From NCBI GenBank assembly GCA_017856985.1, contig JAFMEA010000003.1, forward strand, positions 19,267 through 83,266: 64,000 nt of DNA. The letters are read 5' to 3'. Shown piece by piece: positions 1 through 8,752 of this stretch. The notes under the pieces were generated by a model. That model was given only the letters and a program-made list of their open reading frames with translations, had not been told where the DNA came from and did not search any database. Source of the DNA: Planktomarina sp. GTDB taxonomy: Bacteria > Pseudomonadota > Alphaproteobacteria > Rhodobacterales > Rhodobacteraceae. The translations under genes and the position numbers were made by a program. The stretch's first letter is position 1; the number at the start of each line of letters is the position of its first letter.

Positions 1-620
1 CCAGACACAGTGACAACCTTCTGTCAGACTGGTTGAACCCAGAGCTGTTTTTTTCTCAAACATGTGGCCTACCATTTCGGGCAAGCTTGCGTAGACACGT
101 CAAGCTAATTGCCACCCCTAACAACAACATAGAGAACTGCGCACCAGGTTTTTATCACTCAGTGATATTAGCACGCAAAGGGTCAGCACCTGACCTCATA
201 AAAAATGACTTTGTTCTCGCATATAATGAGCCTCAATCTCAATCAGGCTGGGCTGCCCCGCAGTCTATTGGGATTAGTGGAAAATCCCAACTTTGCACCG
301 GAGGACACGCAGCATCGGCACTAGCTTTAACTAAAGGCATCGCTGATATTGCCGCCATTGATGCTCTTACTTGGAGGTTTTTGTGCAGAGATTGGGACAA
401 GGCATCGCAACTTGAAGTAGTTACCACAACGCCGCCAACGCCTTCACTTCCCTACATCACTGCATTGAAAAATGACGCAAAAACCTTGTACCAAAATTTA
501 AAAAAAGCGATTCTAGGGATTGATAAAAAAGATCAGGAAACCTTACAAATCTTTGGGTTGGTCAATATTGCAGAGCAAGATTACATGGAATATCCACTTC
601 CAATTGCCCCTTTAAGCTAA
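1..620 (+). CDS. PhnD-like phosphate/phosphonate-family periplasmic binding protein, 5' truncated
   Basis: The reading frame is open from base 3, so the gene begins before the window and the TTG at 33 is not its start. The visible part resembles the periplasmic binding proteins of phosphate/phosphite/phosphonate-type ABC transporters: a segment like PELFFSQTCGLPF (the SQTCG motif of this family), then PGFYHSVILAR and a C-terminal lobe. About 206 codons are visible out of a usual 270-300. No cognate ATPase or permease follows; the next gene belongs to an amino-acid transporter. This may therefore be a stand-alone PhnD-like protein, and its ligand cannot be told from sequence. Confidence 0.7.
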   Translation, partial: RHSDNLLSDWLNPELFFSQTCGLPFRASLRRHVKLIATPNNNIENCAPGFYHSVILARKGSAPDLIKNDFVLAYNEPQSQSGWAAPQSIGISGKSQLCTGGHAASALALTKGIADIAAIDALTWRFLCRDWDKASQLEVVTTTPPTPSLPYITALKNDAKTLYQNLKKAILGIDKKDQETLQIFGLVNIAEQDYMEYPLPIAPLS

Positions 621-693
621 TTATTGCCACTTTCGGATTGTACGTAAAAGGCTTCTATGCCCTAATAAGCACTTGAGTTGTTAAGGACTATCG

Positions 694-1467
694 GTGCCAA
701 GCGAAACCTCACCAGTAATAAACATCAGAGGTCTGCATAAATCTTATGGAGATTTGCAGGTTTTGAAAGGCATCGACATCACCGCCAAACGTGGAAATGT
801 CGTGGCCCTTATTGGGTCGTCAGGTTCTGGGAAGTCCACCCTACTTCGCTGCTGCAATATGTTGGAAACTAGCCAAGAGGGTTCCATCCACTTCCAGGGT
901 GAGCCAGTGAAGTGGCGAGGCTCAGGTCACGACCGAAGGCCGGCTGACTTATCTCAAGTGACCAGATTACGCACTAACCTTTCCATGGTGTTTCAGCAGT
1001 TTAATCTCTGGGCCCACATGACAATTTTACAAAATGTGATGGAGGCTCCAGTCACCGTACTGAAGCAAGACAAGGCAGACGTTGAGGCGCGCGCGCGCGC
1101 GCTATTGGAAAAAGTGGGGATTAGCGAGAAGTGTGATGCGTATCCGGCGCAACTTTCAGGTGGGCAGCAGCAACGGGCGGCAATAGCCAGAGCCCTCGCT
1201 ATGGAGCCGCAAGCTCTATTATTTGACGAGCCTACATCTGCACTTGACCCCGAACTTGAACAGGAAGTTGTTCGTGTTATTAAAGACCTTGCGTCCGAGG
1301 GCCGGACAATGTTGATTGTTACACACGACATGGCACTGGCACGGGATGTGGCAGACCATATTATATTTTTACATTTAGGTTTAATAGAAGAAGAAGGACC
1401 ACCCAGCGCAATATTTGGCGCACCGAAATCACAACGGCTTCAGCAGTTTCTTGCTGCTGTAGCTTAA
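694..1467 (+). CDS. ABC transporter ATP-binding protein, polar amino acid (PAAT) type
   Basis: ATPase of a polar amino-acid uptake system (HisP/GlnQ/AapP family), 257 aa, cytoplasmic. Walker A GSSGSGKST lies near residues 41-49, the Q-loop is in FQQFNLW, the signature LSGGQQQR is near 154-161, and Walker B with D-loop is LLFDEPTSALD near 175-185. The start is GTG at 694, preceded by AAGGA at 683-687. It heads a run with the binding protein, two permeases and the gamma-glutamylation enzymes, so the transporter probably imports their substrate. A short (GC)n tract near 1087-1102 stays in frame and encodes alternating Ala and Arg. Confidence 0.93.
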   Translation: MPSETSPVINIRGLHKSYGDLQVLKGIDITAKRGNVVALIGSSGSGKSTLLRCCNMLETSQEGSIHFQGEPVKWRGSGHDRRPADLSQVTRLRTNLSMVFQQFNLWAHMTILQNVMEAPVTVLKQDKADVEARARALLEKVGISEKCDAYPAQLSGGQQQRAAIARALAMEPQALLFDEPTSALDPELEQEVVRVIKDLASEGRTMLIVTHDMALARDVADHIIFLHLGLIEEEGPPSAIFGAPKSQRLQQFLAAVA

Positions 1468-1500
1468 ACATACTCAGCAACTCATTTTAAGGAGATAACC

Positions 1501-2220
1501 ATGAAAAAGCTGATCTTAACTGCCGCCGCAATGGCGCTAACTGCGGGCATGTCTTTTGCCGACACCATCCGCATGGGTACGGAGGGCGCATACCCACCCT
1601 ATAATTTCATCAATGACGCTGGTGAAGTTGACGGATTTGAGCGCGAATTAGGTGACGAACTGTGCGCGCGTGCATCCCTTACATGTGAGTGGGTTGTTAA
1701 TGATTGGGATAGCATAATCCCAAATCTAGTATCCGGTAACTACGATACCATTATAGCGGGCATGTCAGTGACAGCCGAGCGTGATAGCGTAATCGATTTT
1801 ACAGAAGAGTATACGCTACCAGAACCGTCTGCCTACGTCGCTCTGTCAGCTGATGTTAACCTATCTGGAGCCGTTATTGCTGCTCAGGTAAATACCATAC
1901 AGGCAGCTTTTGCTGCAGCGTTGCCTGGGGTTACTTTAGTTGAATTTGCGACTCCAGAAGAAACCATTTCTGCAGTCAGGAACGGCGAAGCAGATGCAGT
2001 TTTGGCAGATTTGAATTATGTTGCGCCAATAGCTGCAGAAGATGCAGGCCTGGTATTGCTAGAAAAGCAGGAATTCATCGGTGGCGGCGTCGGCATGGGT
2101 GTACGTGAATCTGATAATGATTTACGCGACAAATTCAGTGCTGCGATCAAGTCGATGAAGGCAGACGGAACGCTTAACGCTCTGATCGTCAAATGGGAAG
2201 TTGGCCAACCATTTCCATAA
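1501..2220 (+). CDS. Periplasmic amino-acid-binding protein (SBP family 3)
   Basis: Solute-binding protein of the PAAT-type importer, 239 aa. A classical signal peptide covers residues 1-20 and ends AGMSFA before DTIRMG. The mature protein shows the family hallmarks GAYPPYNF and DGFERELGDEL, then the hinge region AGMSVTAERD. The start has a near-perfect ribosome binding site, TAAGGAGAT, ending a few bases before the ATG, which fits high expression. It sits 33 bp after the ATPase gene and is followed by a strong hairpin. The ligand is inferred only from the neighbours: probably a cationic amino acid or an amine that enters gamma-glutamylation. Confidence 0.92.
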   Translation: MKKLILTAAAMALTAGMSFADTIRMGTEGAYPPYNFINDAGEVDGFERELGDELCARASLTCEWVVNDWDSIIPNLVSGNYDTIIAGMSVTAERDSVIDFTEEYTLPEPSAYVALSADVNLSGAVIAAQVNTIQAAFAAALPGVTLVEFATPEETISAVRNGEADAVLADLNYVAPIAAEDAGLVLLEKQEFIGGGVGMGVRESDNDLRDKFSAAIKSMKADGTLNALIVKWEVGQPFP

Positions 2221-2233
2221 ATAAATTATTACT

Positions 2234-2267
2234 GAGGGGCAAAGGGTTAATCTTTGCCCCTCCTTTT
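2234..2267 (+). terminator. Hairpin terminator or attenuator after the binding-protein gene
   Basis: A perfect 11-bp stem, GAGGGGCAAAG (2234-2244) with CTTTGCCCCTC (2252-2262), has a 7-base loop and is followed by CTTTT. It lies 14 bp after the binding-protein stop codon and before the permease genes. Hairpins in this position in solute-uptake operons usually allow partial read-through and stabilise the upstream mRNA, so that binding protein exceeds permease. The short T tract fits partial rather than full termination. Confidence 0.8.
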
Positions 2268-2310
2268 GGCTACATTTCAATAATATTTATTAGGCTATAA
2301 AACAGCACTA

Positions 2311-3195
2311 TTGCCGGGGGTTTATACGATTTTTAGCTTCTGCTCAGATCCAAGTACTCTTGCCAGTCTCTCATGGCTTAGCTGCTACCTCACCACAGGC
2401 AAACACTTTCTATTTTATTATTCTTTTGGGACAGTATTGGGCCTACTGGCCATTACCGGGCCTGCAGCTCTTGTCTTTGGTTTTGGTGGGGCAACGCTTG
2501 CGCAGTCTCAGTTTTTCTTACTGCGGTGGCTAGGAAAAATTTACATATCCATAGTAAGGGGCGTGCCCGACATAGCATTTTTTCTCTTCTTTGTAATTGC
2601 ATTGGATCAGGGGTTTGAGTGGTTGCGCCACCAAGTCTTATGTCCAGACTGGTCCGAACCAATTCGTCAAGGAAGCGACTTCATTGTGTGCCAATCTGCC
2701 AAACTACCACTAGGAGCAGCGCCACAATATGTGCATGATCTTTATGGATTTTTCACTGCCGTCCTAACCTTTACCATTGTCTTTGGAGCCTTTGCCGCAA
2801 ACGTTCTCCACGGCGCAATGCGCGCCGTGCCAAAAGCACAAATAGAAACTGGCCAGTCCTACGGCATGAACCAAAGACAAGTTTTTTGGCGTATATTAGT
2901 CCCACAAATGTGGATTTACGCACTGCCAGGTCTCTCAAATCTCTGGATGGTTTTGATAAAGGCTACTCCTCTACTTTTCCTTCTCGGAATTGAAGATATC
3001 GTCTATTGGGCACGCGAACTTGGCGGAACCCAATTAGCCAAATTCTCTGCTTACCCGCACGGGGATTTGCGCATGTACTATTTTTTATTTCTAATGGTGT
3101 TTTATTTGGCCTTCACGAAAGTCTCTGAAATCATTCTTCAGCGCTTAACTAAAAGACTCTCCCATGGGCAGGGTACTTTAGGAAGTGACGCATGA
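2311..3195 (+). CDS. ABC transporter permease, PAAT family (HisQ-like)
   Basis: Membrane subunit of the amino-acid importer, 294 aa. It has hydrophobic segments and the EAA-type coupling loop GAMRAVPKAQIETGQSYGM that contacts the ATPase. No in-frame ATG occurs before the EAA loop, so a TTG start is required; 2311 is the first after the upstream stop, but its ribosome binding site is weak and the true start could be a little further in. An insertion near residues 108-135 carries two cysteines (VLCPDW and FIVCQS) and should face the periplasm. The last four bases overlap the next permease (ATGA). Confidence 0.85.
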   Translation: MPGVYTIFSFCSDPSTLASLSWLSCYLTTGKHFLFYYSFGTVLGLLAITGPAALVFGFGGATLAQSQFFLLRWLGKIYISIVRGVPDIAFFLFFVIALDQGFEWLRHQVLCPDWSEPIRQGSDFIVCQSAKLPLGAAPQYVHDLYGFFTAVLTFTIVFGAFAANVLHGAMRAVPKAQIETGQSYGMNQRQVFWRILVPQMWIYALPGLSNLWMVLIKATPLLFLLGIEDIVYWARELGGTQLAKFSAYPHGDLRMYYFLFLMVFYLAFTKVSEIILQRLTKRLSHGQGTLGSDA

Positions 3196-3995
3196 GCTGT
3201 GCGCAAACAATCATAGATTATGGGCTTCGGTCACTTGGCTATGGCAGCCGGCTGTTGCCCAAAATTGAGTTCACTCTGTGCCAACATTTTACTCTGATTG
3301 GCTCAGGGCTGCTCTGGAATATTTATTTTGGTGCCGTGGCACTTCTCATTGGTTTTTTTATTGCCAATGGAGTTGCCCTCGCCAAGGCAAGTCCCAATCC
3401 CGCAATCCGTAAACCAGCAGAGTGGTTTATTTTGGTGTTTAGGGGGTCCCCCCTATTTATCCAATTTTTCTTAGCCTATTTTATTTTTTTACGCCTCAAA
3501 CAAAAGGGAATCTTACCCTGGCTTACAGCCGCACAAGTAGGCGCATTAGTAGTTCTTATTTTGAATACTGCCGCCTACTCAGCAGAAATTTTTTATGGGG
3601 CGCTACGCTCCATTCCTAAGGGTGAGGTCGAGGCAGCTGATGCATATGGCCTTTCTGGATGGAAAAAATTCATTCGAATTATTTGGCCCACAACTATGCG
3701 GCTAGCCTGGCCCGCATATGTGAACGAGGCTATTTTTCTGTTTCATGCGACAACGCTAGTTTTCTTTTCCGGGTTTCCAGCATGGCAACAGCGTGGCGAT
3801 GCATTATACTATGCAAGATACTTCGCCGATAAGACCTTTAACCCCTTTGTGCCTTATCCCATTCTAGCCTTCTATTTTATACTTCTCACACTCGTGATCA
3901 TTGGGCTATTTGGACTAATCAATAACCGACTAAATCGCCACCTCCCAAAAGATGTGCGTCCCCGCCTGCGTTATCGGCCACAGGTCATTAGATGA
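3192..3995 (+). CDS. ABC transporter permease, PAAT family (HisM-like)
   Basis: Second membrane subunit of the importer, 267 aa, forming a heterodimer with the product of the preceding gene. The coupling loop reads GALRSIPKGEVEAADAYGLS, and the hydrophobic segments match the five-helix BPD_transp_1 domain. The start overlaps the previous stop as ATGA at 3192, and its own stop overlaps the next gene (ATGA at 3992). This indicates translational coupling from the permeases straight into the catabolic enzymes and is the best evidence that transport and gamma-glutamylation form one pathway. Confidence 0.9.
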   Translation: MSCAQTIIDYGLRSLGYGSRLLPKIEFTLCQHFTLIGSGLLWNIYFGAVALLIGFFIANGVALAKASPNPAIRKPAEWFILVFRGSPLFIQFFLAYFIFLRLKQKGILPWLTAAQVGALVVLILNTAAYSAEIFYGALRSIPKGEVEAADAYGLSGWKKFIRIIWPTTMRLAWPAYVNEAIFLFHATTLVFFSGFPAWQQRGDALYYARYFADKTFNPFVPYPILAFYFILLTLVIIGLFGLINNRLNRHLPKDVRPRLRYRPQVIR

Positions 3996-5269
3996 GTAAG
4001 TCCCTGAGGATTGCCGCAGTTGACTTAAACGGCCAGTTGAGGGGCAAGCGCGTTGCAGCTTCTATGGCTGGCAAGGAAATGCGCATGCCTCTCTCAGCTC
4101 TGAATGTAGACATTTTTGGGTCTGATATAGACGGTTCACCACTCGTATTTGAAAGTGGTGATCAAGATGGGATCATGGTCCCTACCGACCGAGATCTCAT
4201 TCCACTTCCATGGGTTTCAGGTGACGCACATTTAGACCTTCGGACTATGCAACATGACGACGGCACTCCCTTTGCCGGGGACCCCCGCGTTGCACTTAGC
4301 AGTGTTCTTGACGAATTTGAGGCACGCGGTTGGCAAGTCATTGCTGCATGCGAATTAGAGTTTTTTCTGCTCGAAGATGGCGGCAACTTAGCGCCACCAA
4401 TAAATCCAAAAACTGGCCGCCGCCTATCCAGTACTGAAGTGCTTTCCTTAAGAGAGTTGGATGGTTTTGATGCATTTTTTGACGATATCACAAATAGTGC
4501 CGAAGTAATGAGGCTTGGCAATTTGGCAATCACTGCAGAAGCGGGTGTTGGGCAATTTGAGGTAACAATGAAACACGGACCCGCACTCCACATTGCGGAT
4601 AACGTGATCTTACTTAAGGAATTAATTAAAGGGACAGCACGCAACCACGGTATGGCTGCTACTTTTATGGCTAAGCCATTTGCAACTGAAAGTGGCAACG
4701 GACTTCACACTCATTTTTCGGTATTAAATCATGCTGGTAACAACGTATTTTGTGATGAAGAAATTCTTATGTCAGCAGTTGCCGGATGTTTGAATAGCTT
4801 TTCCGCAAGTACTCTATTTTTTGCGCCATACATAAACAGCTTCAGCCGCTTTGTCTCCGGAGCGCACGCCCCAACGTCTGCAACTTGGGGTTTTGAAAAC
4901 CGCACCGTTGCCATTCGAATTCCAGGTGGCGATACAGCCTCAACTAGAATTGAGCACCGCGTGGCAGGAGGCGACGCCAATCCTTACTTGCTATTCGCGG
5001 TCATCTTCGGTGCTGCATTGCAGGGAATAAAATCTGAGCTAAAGCCACCAGAGCCCACAACCGGTAACGCCTACGAAAAACCTAACCTCTCCTCAGAGTT
5101 ACTAAACAACTTACCAGAAGCGATTGAGGCGATAAACCATTCACTAATAGGCGGTTTGTTTTCAGAAGTAATTTTACAAAACTTGGCCGCCACTAAAGGC
5201 CAAGAATTTGCACTTTTTAGCCAGATGTCAGATCATGACGCACTCCTAGCACTTATTGACACAGCTTAA
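3992..5269 (+). CDS. Glutamine synthetase-like gamma-glutamyl-amine ligase (PuuA-type), paralogue 1
   Basis: GS-fold ligase of 425 aa, predicted to join glutamate to an amino group using ATP. Catalytic-domain motifs are visible: ELEFFLL (metal-binding Glu), EAGVGQFEV, GNGLHTHFS (ATP/metal His) and the arginine region ENRTVAIRIPGG. Family members include PuuA (gamma-glutamylputrescine synthetase), GlnA3-like enzymes and GMAS. It overlaps the upstream permease by 4 bp and is followed by an amidotransferase and a second GS-like gene. It is unlikely to be the assimilatory GlnA, because of its context and low similarity to paralogue 2 outside the motifs. The amine substrate is unknown. Confidence 0.85.
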   Translation: MSKSLRIAAVDLNGQLRGKRVAASMAGKEMRMPLSALNVDIFGSDIDGSPLVFESGDQDGIMVPTDRDLIPLPWVSGDAHLDLRTMQHDDGTPFAGDPRVALSSVLDEFEARGWQVIAACELEFFLLEDGGNLAPPINPKTGRRLSSTEVLSLRELDGFDAFFDDITNSAEVMRLGNLAITAEAGVGQFEVTMKHGPALHIADNVILLKELIKGTARNHGMAATFMAKPFATESGNGLHTHFSVLNHAGNNVFCDEEILMSAVAGCLNSFSASTLFFAPYINSFSRFVSGAHAPTSATWGFENRTVAIRIPGGDTASTRIEHRVAGGDANPYLLFAVIFGAALQGIKSELKPPEPTTGNAYEKPNLSSELLNNLPEAIEAINHSLIGGLFSEVILQNLAATKGQEFALFSQMSDHDALLALIDTA

Positions 5270-5330
5270 TAATCTCTTTTCAAATTTATTTTTCAGGCCT
5301 AGATTGACCCAAACTCTGAAAGAGAAATCT

Positions 5331-6032
5331 ATGCTAATCGGTATATTAAATTGTGGTTATCCACCAGAAAATGTAAAAGATAACCACGGCAATTATGATG
5401 CTATGTTTTCAACTTTTTTAGATGGCCATGGCTTTAAGTATAAGACTTGGAATGTGGTAGATGGTAATTTCCCTGCCTCACCTACTGATGCTGAAGGCTG
5501 GCTAATCACTGGATCAAAACATGGCATTTATGAAGATCTCCCCTTCATCACTCCACTCAAAGAATTCATAAAAAATATCTACGACAGCACGCGCCCTATG
5601 GTCGGCGTATGCTTTGGCCATCAGGCAATCGCTCAGGCTCTAGGTGGCAAAGTAGAGAAATTTGATGGTGGGTGGGCTATTGGGCATCAAGACTATGTCT
5701 TTGGAGGCCATGGAGAGATATCACTGAACGCCTGGCACCAAGATCAAATTGTAGAGCTACCTGATGGTGCAAGCGTAATTGCGAGCAACAGTTTTTGTCA
5801 AAATGCTGGCTTAATTTATGGCAGTCGCGCTTACACGATTCAACCTCACCCCGAAATGAACAATTCAATTATTTCTGATTATATAATTGCTCGACGCAGC
5901 GATACTACCTACCCGGCCCACCTAATGGACCGTGCCGATAAATTGACCAAAGCTCCAACCCATGACAATGTCATCGCAAATGATATTGCTTCCTTTTTTA
6001 GGGGTGTCTTCAAGCCTGAGGTAGTTACATGA
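5331..6032 (+). CDS. Class I glutamine amidotransferase-like gamma-glutamyl hydrolase
   Basis: A 233-aa protein of the class I GATase fold (GMP-synthase-like). The nucleophile elbow GVCFGHQAIAQALGG carries the catalytic Cys, and QPHPEM provides the His-Glu pair, so the triad looks intact. Flanked by two GS-like ligases, it probably hydrolyses a gamma-glutamyl intermediate late in the pathway, as PuuD does, although PuuD belongs to a neighbouring family. I chose the ATG at 5331, where MLIGILNCG begins the conserved fold; an in-frame TTG at 5256 would lie inside the previous gene. The stop overlaps the next start as ATGA. Confidence 0.82.
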   Translation: MLIGILNCGYPPENVKDNHGNYDAMFSTFLDGHGFKYKTWNVVDGNFPASPTDAEGWLITGSKHGIYEDLPFITPLKEFIKNIYDSTRPMVGVCFGHQAIAQALGGKVEKFDGGWAIGHQDYVFGGHGEISLNAWHQDQIVELPDGASVIASNSFCQNAGLIYGSRAYTIQPHPEMNNSIISDYIIARRSDTTYPAHLMDRADKLTKAPTHDNVIANDIASFFRGVFKPEVVT

Positions 6033-7381
6033 ACTGGAAAGACAATTTGCCAGAGGCGGCTCAGGCCTACATTAAGGGTCGGGCACTCGACGAAGTGGAA
6101 TGCATTATATCAGACCTCCCAGGGGTGGCTCGAGGTAAGGCCGTTCCAGCGTCTAAGTTCGCCAAACAAAATCACTTTTACTTACCTAACTCAATCTTTC
6201 TGCAGACGCTTACTGGTGGCTGGGCCGAAGCGGCGGGAGACGAGGGATGGGTAGAGCCCGACATGGTCTTGAGACCAGACTTGGACACAGCAACTGCCGC
6301 ACCATGGACCGCTGATGTAACTCTTCAAGTTATTCATGATGCTTTTGGTCGCGATGATGAACCTATTCCAACGTCACCACGAAATGTGCTAAAACGGGTG
6401 GTTAACCTCTTCCGTGACAAAGGGTTGGAACCCATAGTGGCGCCAGAAATGGAGTTTTTTTTGGTTGCCCGCAACATTGATCCAGCGCAACCAATCACAC
6501 CAATGATGGGGCGCAGCGGCCGGCCAGCTGCAGCCCGCCAGGCTTATTCAATGTCAGCGGTAGACGAATATGGACCAGTTATCGACGATATTTATGACTT
6601 TGCCGAGGCACAGGGTTTTGAAATTGATGGGATCACACAAGAGGGTGGAGCGGGGCAAGTCGAGATTAACCTCAGGCATGGGGACCCGGTCAAGCTGGCA
6701 GATGAGGTTTTCTATTTTAAGCGGCTTATAAGAGAGGCAGCACTCAAACATGACTGCTTTGCCACCTTCATGGCAAAGCCAATCGCAGAAGAGCCAGGCT
6801 CAGCAATGCACATCCATCACTCATTCCTAGATGCCGACGGGCAGAATATATTTGTTGGACCACAAGGTGGGGAAACAGATGTATTTTACCATATGATCGC
6901 AGGCCTTCAAAACCACCTCCCCTCAGCGATCGCAATGCTTGCACCCTATGTGAATAGCTATCGCCGATATGTTAAAGATCATGCGGCGCCTATTAATTTG
7001 GAGTGGGCACGGGACAATCGCACCACGGGCATCCGCATTCCTCTCTCTGACCCCCAAGCCCGTCGGATTGAAAATCGTTTGGCGGGTATGGATTGCAATC
7101 CATATCTTGGGATCGCTGCTTCCTTGGCTTGTTGTTATCTGGGCTTGGAAGATCAGGATCGACCCGACAAACAATATCGGGGTGATGCCTATGATGGTGA
7201 AGAAGGGATTCCTTACGATCTTTTTACCGCACTAGATCTATTTGATAATGCGAAAAAACTTCATAAAGTTTTAGACCCTGAGTTTGCTCGAGTTTATTCA
7301 ATTGTGAAGCGCACCGAATATAGTGAGTTTCTTCAGGTAATCTCACCCTGGGAACGCGAACACCTATTGTTGAATGTCTAA
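6029..7381 (+). CDS. Glutamine synthetase-like gamma-glutamyl-amine ligase (PuuA-type), paralogue 2
   Basis: Second GS-fold ligase, 450 aa. It is closer to classical PuuA: an N-terminal beta-grasp part ending PDMVLRPDLDTA, then PEMEFFLVA, EGGAGQVEINL, GSAMHIHHS and DNRTTGIRIPL. The start overlaps the amidotransferase stop (ATGA), and the end overlaps the oxidoreductase by 8 bp. Having two different GS-like ligases in one operon suggests two substrates, or a hetero-oligomer. By analogy with the Puu pathway this enzyme would make the gamma-glutamylated amine that the next gene product oxidises. Substrate not determined. Confidence 0.87.
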   Translation: MNWKDNLPEAAQAYIKGRALDEVECIISDLPGVARGKAVPASKFAKQNHFYLPNSIFLQTLTGGWAEAAGDEGWVEPDMVLRPDLDTATAAPWTADVTLQVIHDAFGRDDEPIPTSPRNVLKRVVNLFRDKGLEPIVAPEMEFFLVARNIDPAQPITPMMGRSGRPAAARQAYSMSAVDEYGPVIDDIYDFAEAQGFEIDGITQEGGAGQVEINLRHGDPVKLADEVFYFKRLIREAALKHDCFATFMAKPIAEEPGSAMHIHHSFLDADGQNIFVGPQGGETDVFYHMIAGLQNHLPSAIAMLAPYVNSYRRYVKDHAAPINLEWARDNRTTGIRIPLSDPQARRIENRLAGMDCNPYLGIAASLACCYLGLEDQDRPDKQYRGDAYDGEEGIPYDLFTALDLFDNAKKLHKVLDPEFARVYSIVKRTEYSEFLQVISPWEREHLLLNV

Positions 7382-8678
7382 ATTTCTATACGCCAACGAT
7401 ACGTCCGCGACATACCCGCCAAGCTGGTACGCAGAAACCTCGCCCAACTTAAAGCTTCGCCCCTCACTTGAAAGTGATCTTAGTTGTGACGTCTGTGTAA
7501 TTGGTGCTGGGTTTACCGGCTTGTCATCTGCTCTGCATCTGGCAAAAAAAGGCTTTGACGTAATAGTTTTGGATGCCCACCGCGTAGGGTTTGGAGCCTC
7601 TGGCCGTAATGGTGGTCAAGTCGGGTCTGGATGGAACCAAGGCCAACAGAAGTTAGAAAAACAATTAGGCCAAGACGCAGCCCACCGTCTTTGGGAAATG
7701 ACGCAGGACGCAAAATCATTGACACGTGACTTGGTAAACCAATTTGCACCAGACGCGGGCTACAATGCCGGAGTCGCGGAAGCGTGCTTCAGCGATAAAG
7801 AAAAAGTAAATAGTCACGCGATAGCTAGTTATCTGGAAAAAAATTACAGTTATAATGAAATTGAATGCCTAAATAAATCTTCTTTGCAAGAAGTAGTAAA
7901 GTCAGAAGCTTATTCAGGTGGAACAATTGACTGGGGTGCGGGACACTTACACCCTCTCTTATATGCCATGGGCTTGGCCAAGGCTGCTGAGGCAGCAGGA
8001 GCAGTTCTCTACGAGGCCAGCCTGGTTCAAGAGGTAAAAAATGGCAGTCCAAATTTAGTCAGAACCAGTCGAGGCGATATAAAAGCTGACTATGTTATAC
8101 ATGCAACAAACGGCTATCACACTAACCTCAATCGCAATCAAGCGGCACACGTCATGCCAATCAATAATTTTATAGTTGCGACTGAACCACTAGAGTATCC
8201 AGAAAAAATTCTGACCAAAAACATAGCAGTTGCCGACAGTCGGTTTGTTTTGAATTACTACAGATTAAGCGACGACAACCGACTAATCTTCGGTGGTGGT
8301 GAAAGTTATGGTACAAAATTTCCTAAGGATATATTTGAAAAAGTACGCCGCCCGTTAACTGAAATTTTTCCACAACTTGCGGACGTTAAATTAACTCATG
8401 CCTGGGGTGGTACTCTGGGAATAACCACGACGAGGCTACCACTTTTTGCACGGGTGGGTACACACCAATTGACCGCGGCCGGTTATTCAGGCCATGGCGT
8501 GGCACTGGCAGGCTTTGCCGGTCACGTGTTAGCCGAAACAATAGCGGGGAATGCATCTCAATTTGACTTATTGTCTGACCTTCCACACCCCTCCTTCCCT
8601 GGCGGGCAAACCTTTCGCAGCCCACTGATGACTTTAGCAATGACATGGTTCTCACTGCGCGATAGGCTTGGAATATGA
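7374..8678 (+). CDS. FAD-dependent oxidoreductase, gamma-glutamylputrescine oxidase-like (PuuB-like)
   Basis: DAO-superfamily flavoenzyme, 434 aa. The dinucleotide-binding motif VIGAGFTGLSSALHLAKKG lies near residues 42-60, followed by the family signature GFGASGRNGGQVGSGW. The C-terminal FAD-contact region GYSGHGVALAGFAG is also present. In the Puu pathway this family oxidises the gamma-glutamylated amine to an aldehyde with release of ammonia and peroxide. It overlaps the upstream ligase (ATGTCTAA). The expected aldehyde dehydrogenase (PuuC) is not beside it; a betB-like gene lies 38 kb away. Confidence 0.85.
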   Translation: MSKFLYANDTSATYPPSWYAETSPNLKLRPSLESDLSCDVCVIGAGFTGLSSALHLAKKGFDVIVLDAHRVGFGASGRNGGQVGSGWNQGQQKLEKQLGQDAAHRLWEMTQDAKSLTRDLVNQFAPDAGYNAGVAEACFSDKEKVNSHAIASYLEKNYSYNEIECLNKSSLQEVVKSEAYSGGTIDWGAGHLHPLLYAMGLAKAAEAAGAVLYEASLVQEVKNGSPNLVRTSRGDIKADYVIHATNGYHTNLNRNQAAHVMPINNFIVATEPLEYPEKILTKNIAVADSRFVLNYYRLSDDNRLIFGGGESYGTKFPKDIFEKVRRPLTEIFPQLADVKLTHAWGGTLGITTTRLPLFARVGTHQLTAAGYSGHGVALAGFAGHVLAETIAGNASQFDLLSDLPHPSFPGGQTFRSPLMTLAMTWFSLRDRLGI

Positions 8679-8752
8679 AAAAACTGGGTGTTAAGTTTAA
8701 AAGAAACTTTGCGTTAAATTAAGATGGAATACTATTTGTTGGAGAACCTAGA

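Noticed and set aside
1087..1102. (GC)n simple repeat in the ATPase gene
   Set aside because: In frame and encodes Ala-Arg alternation within a normal helix of the ABC domain; length change would disrupt the gene, but nothing suggests phase variation here.
4162..4698. 178-codon minus-strand frame inside the first GS-like gene
   Set aside because: Antisense shadow: the plus-strand frame carries intact GS motifs across the whole span.
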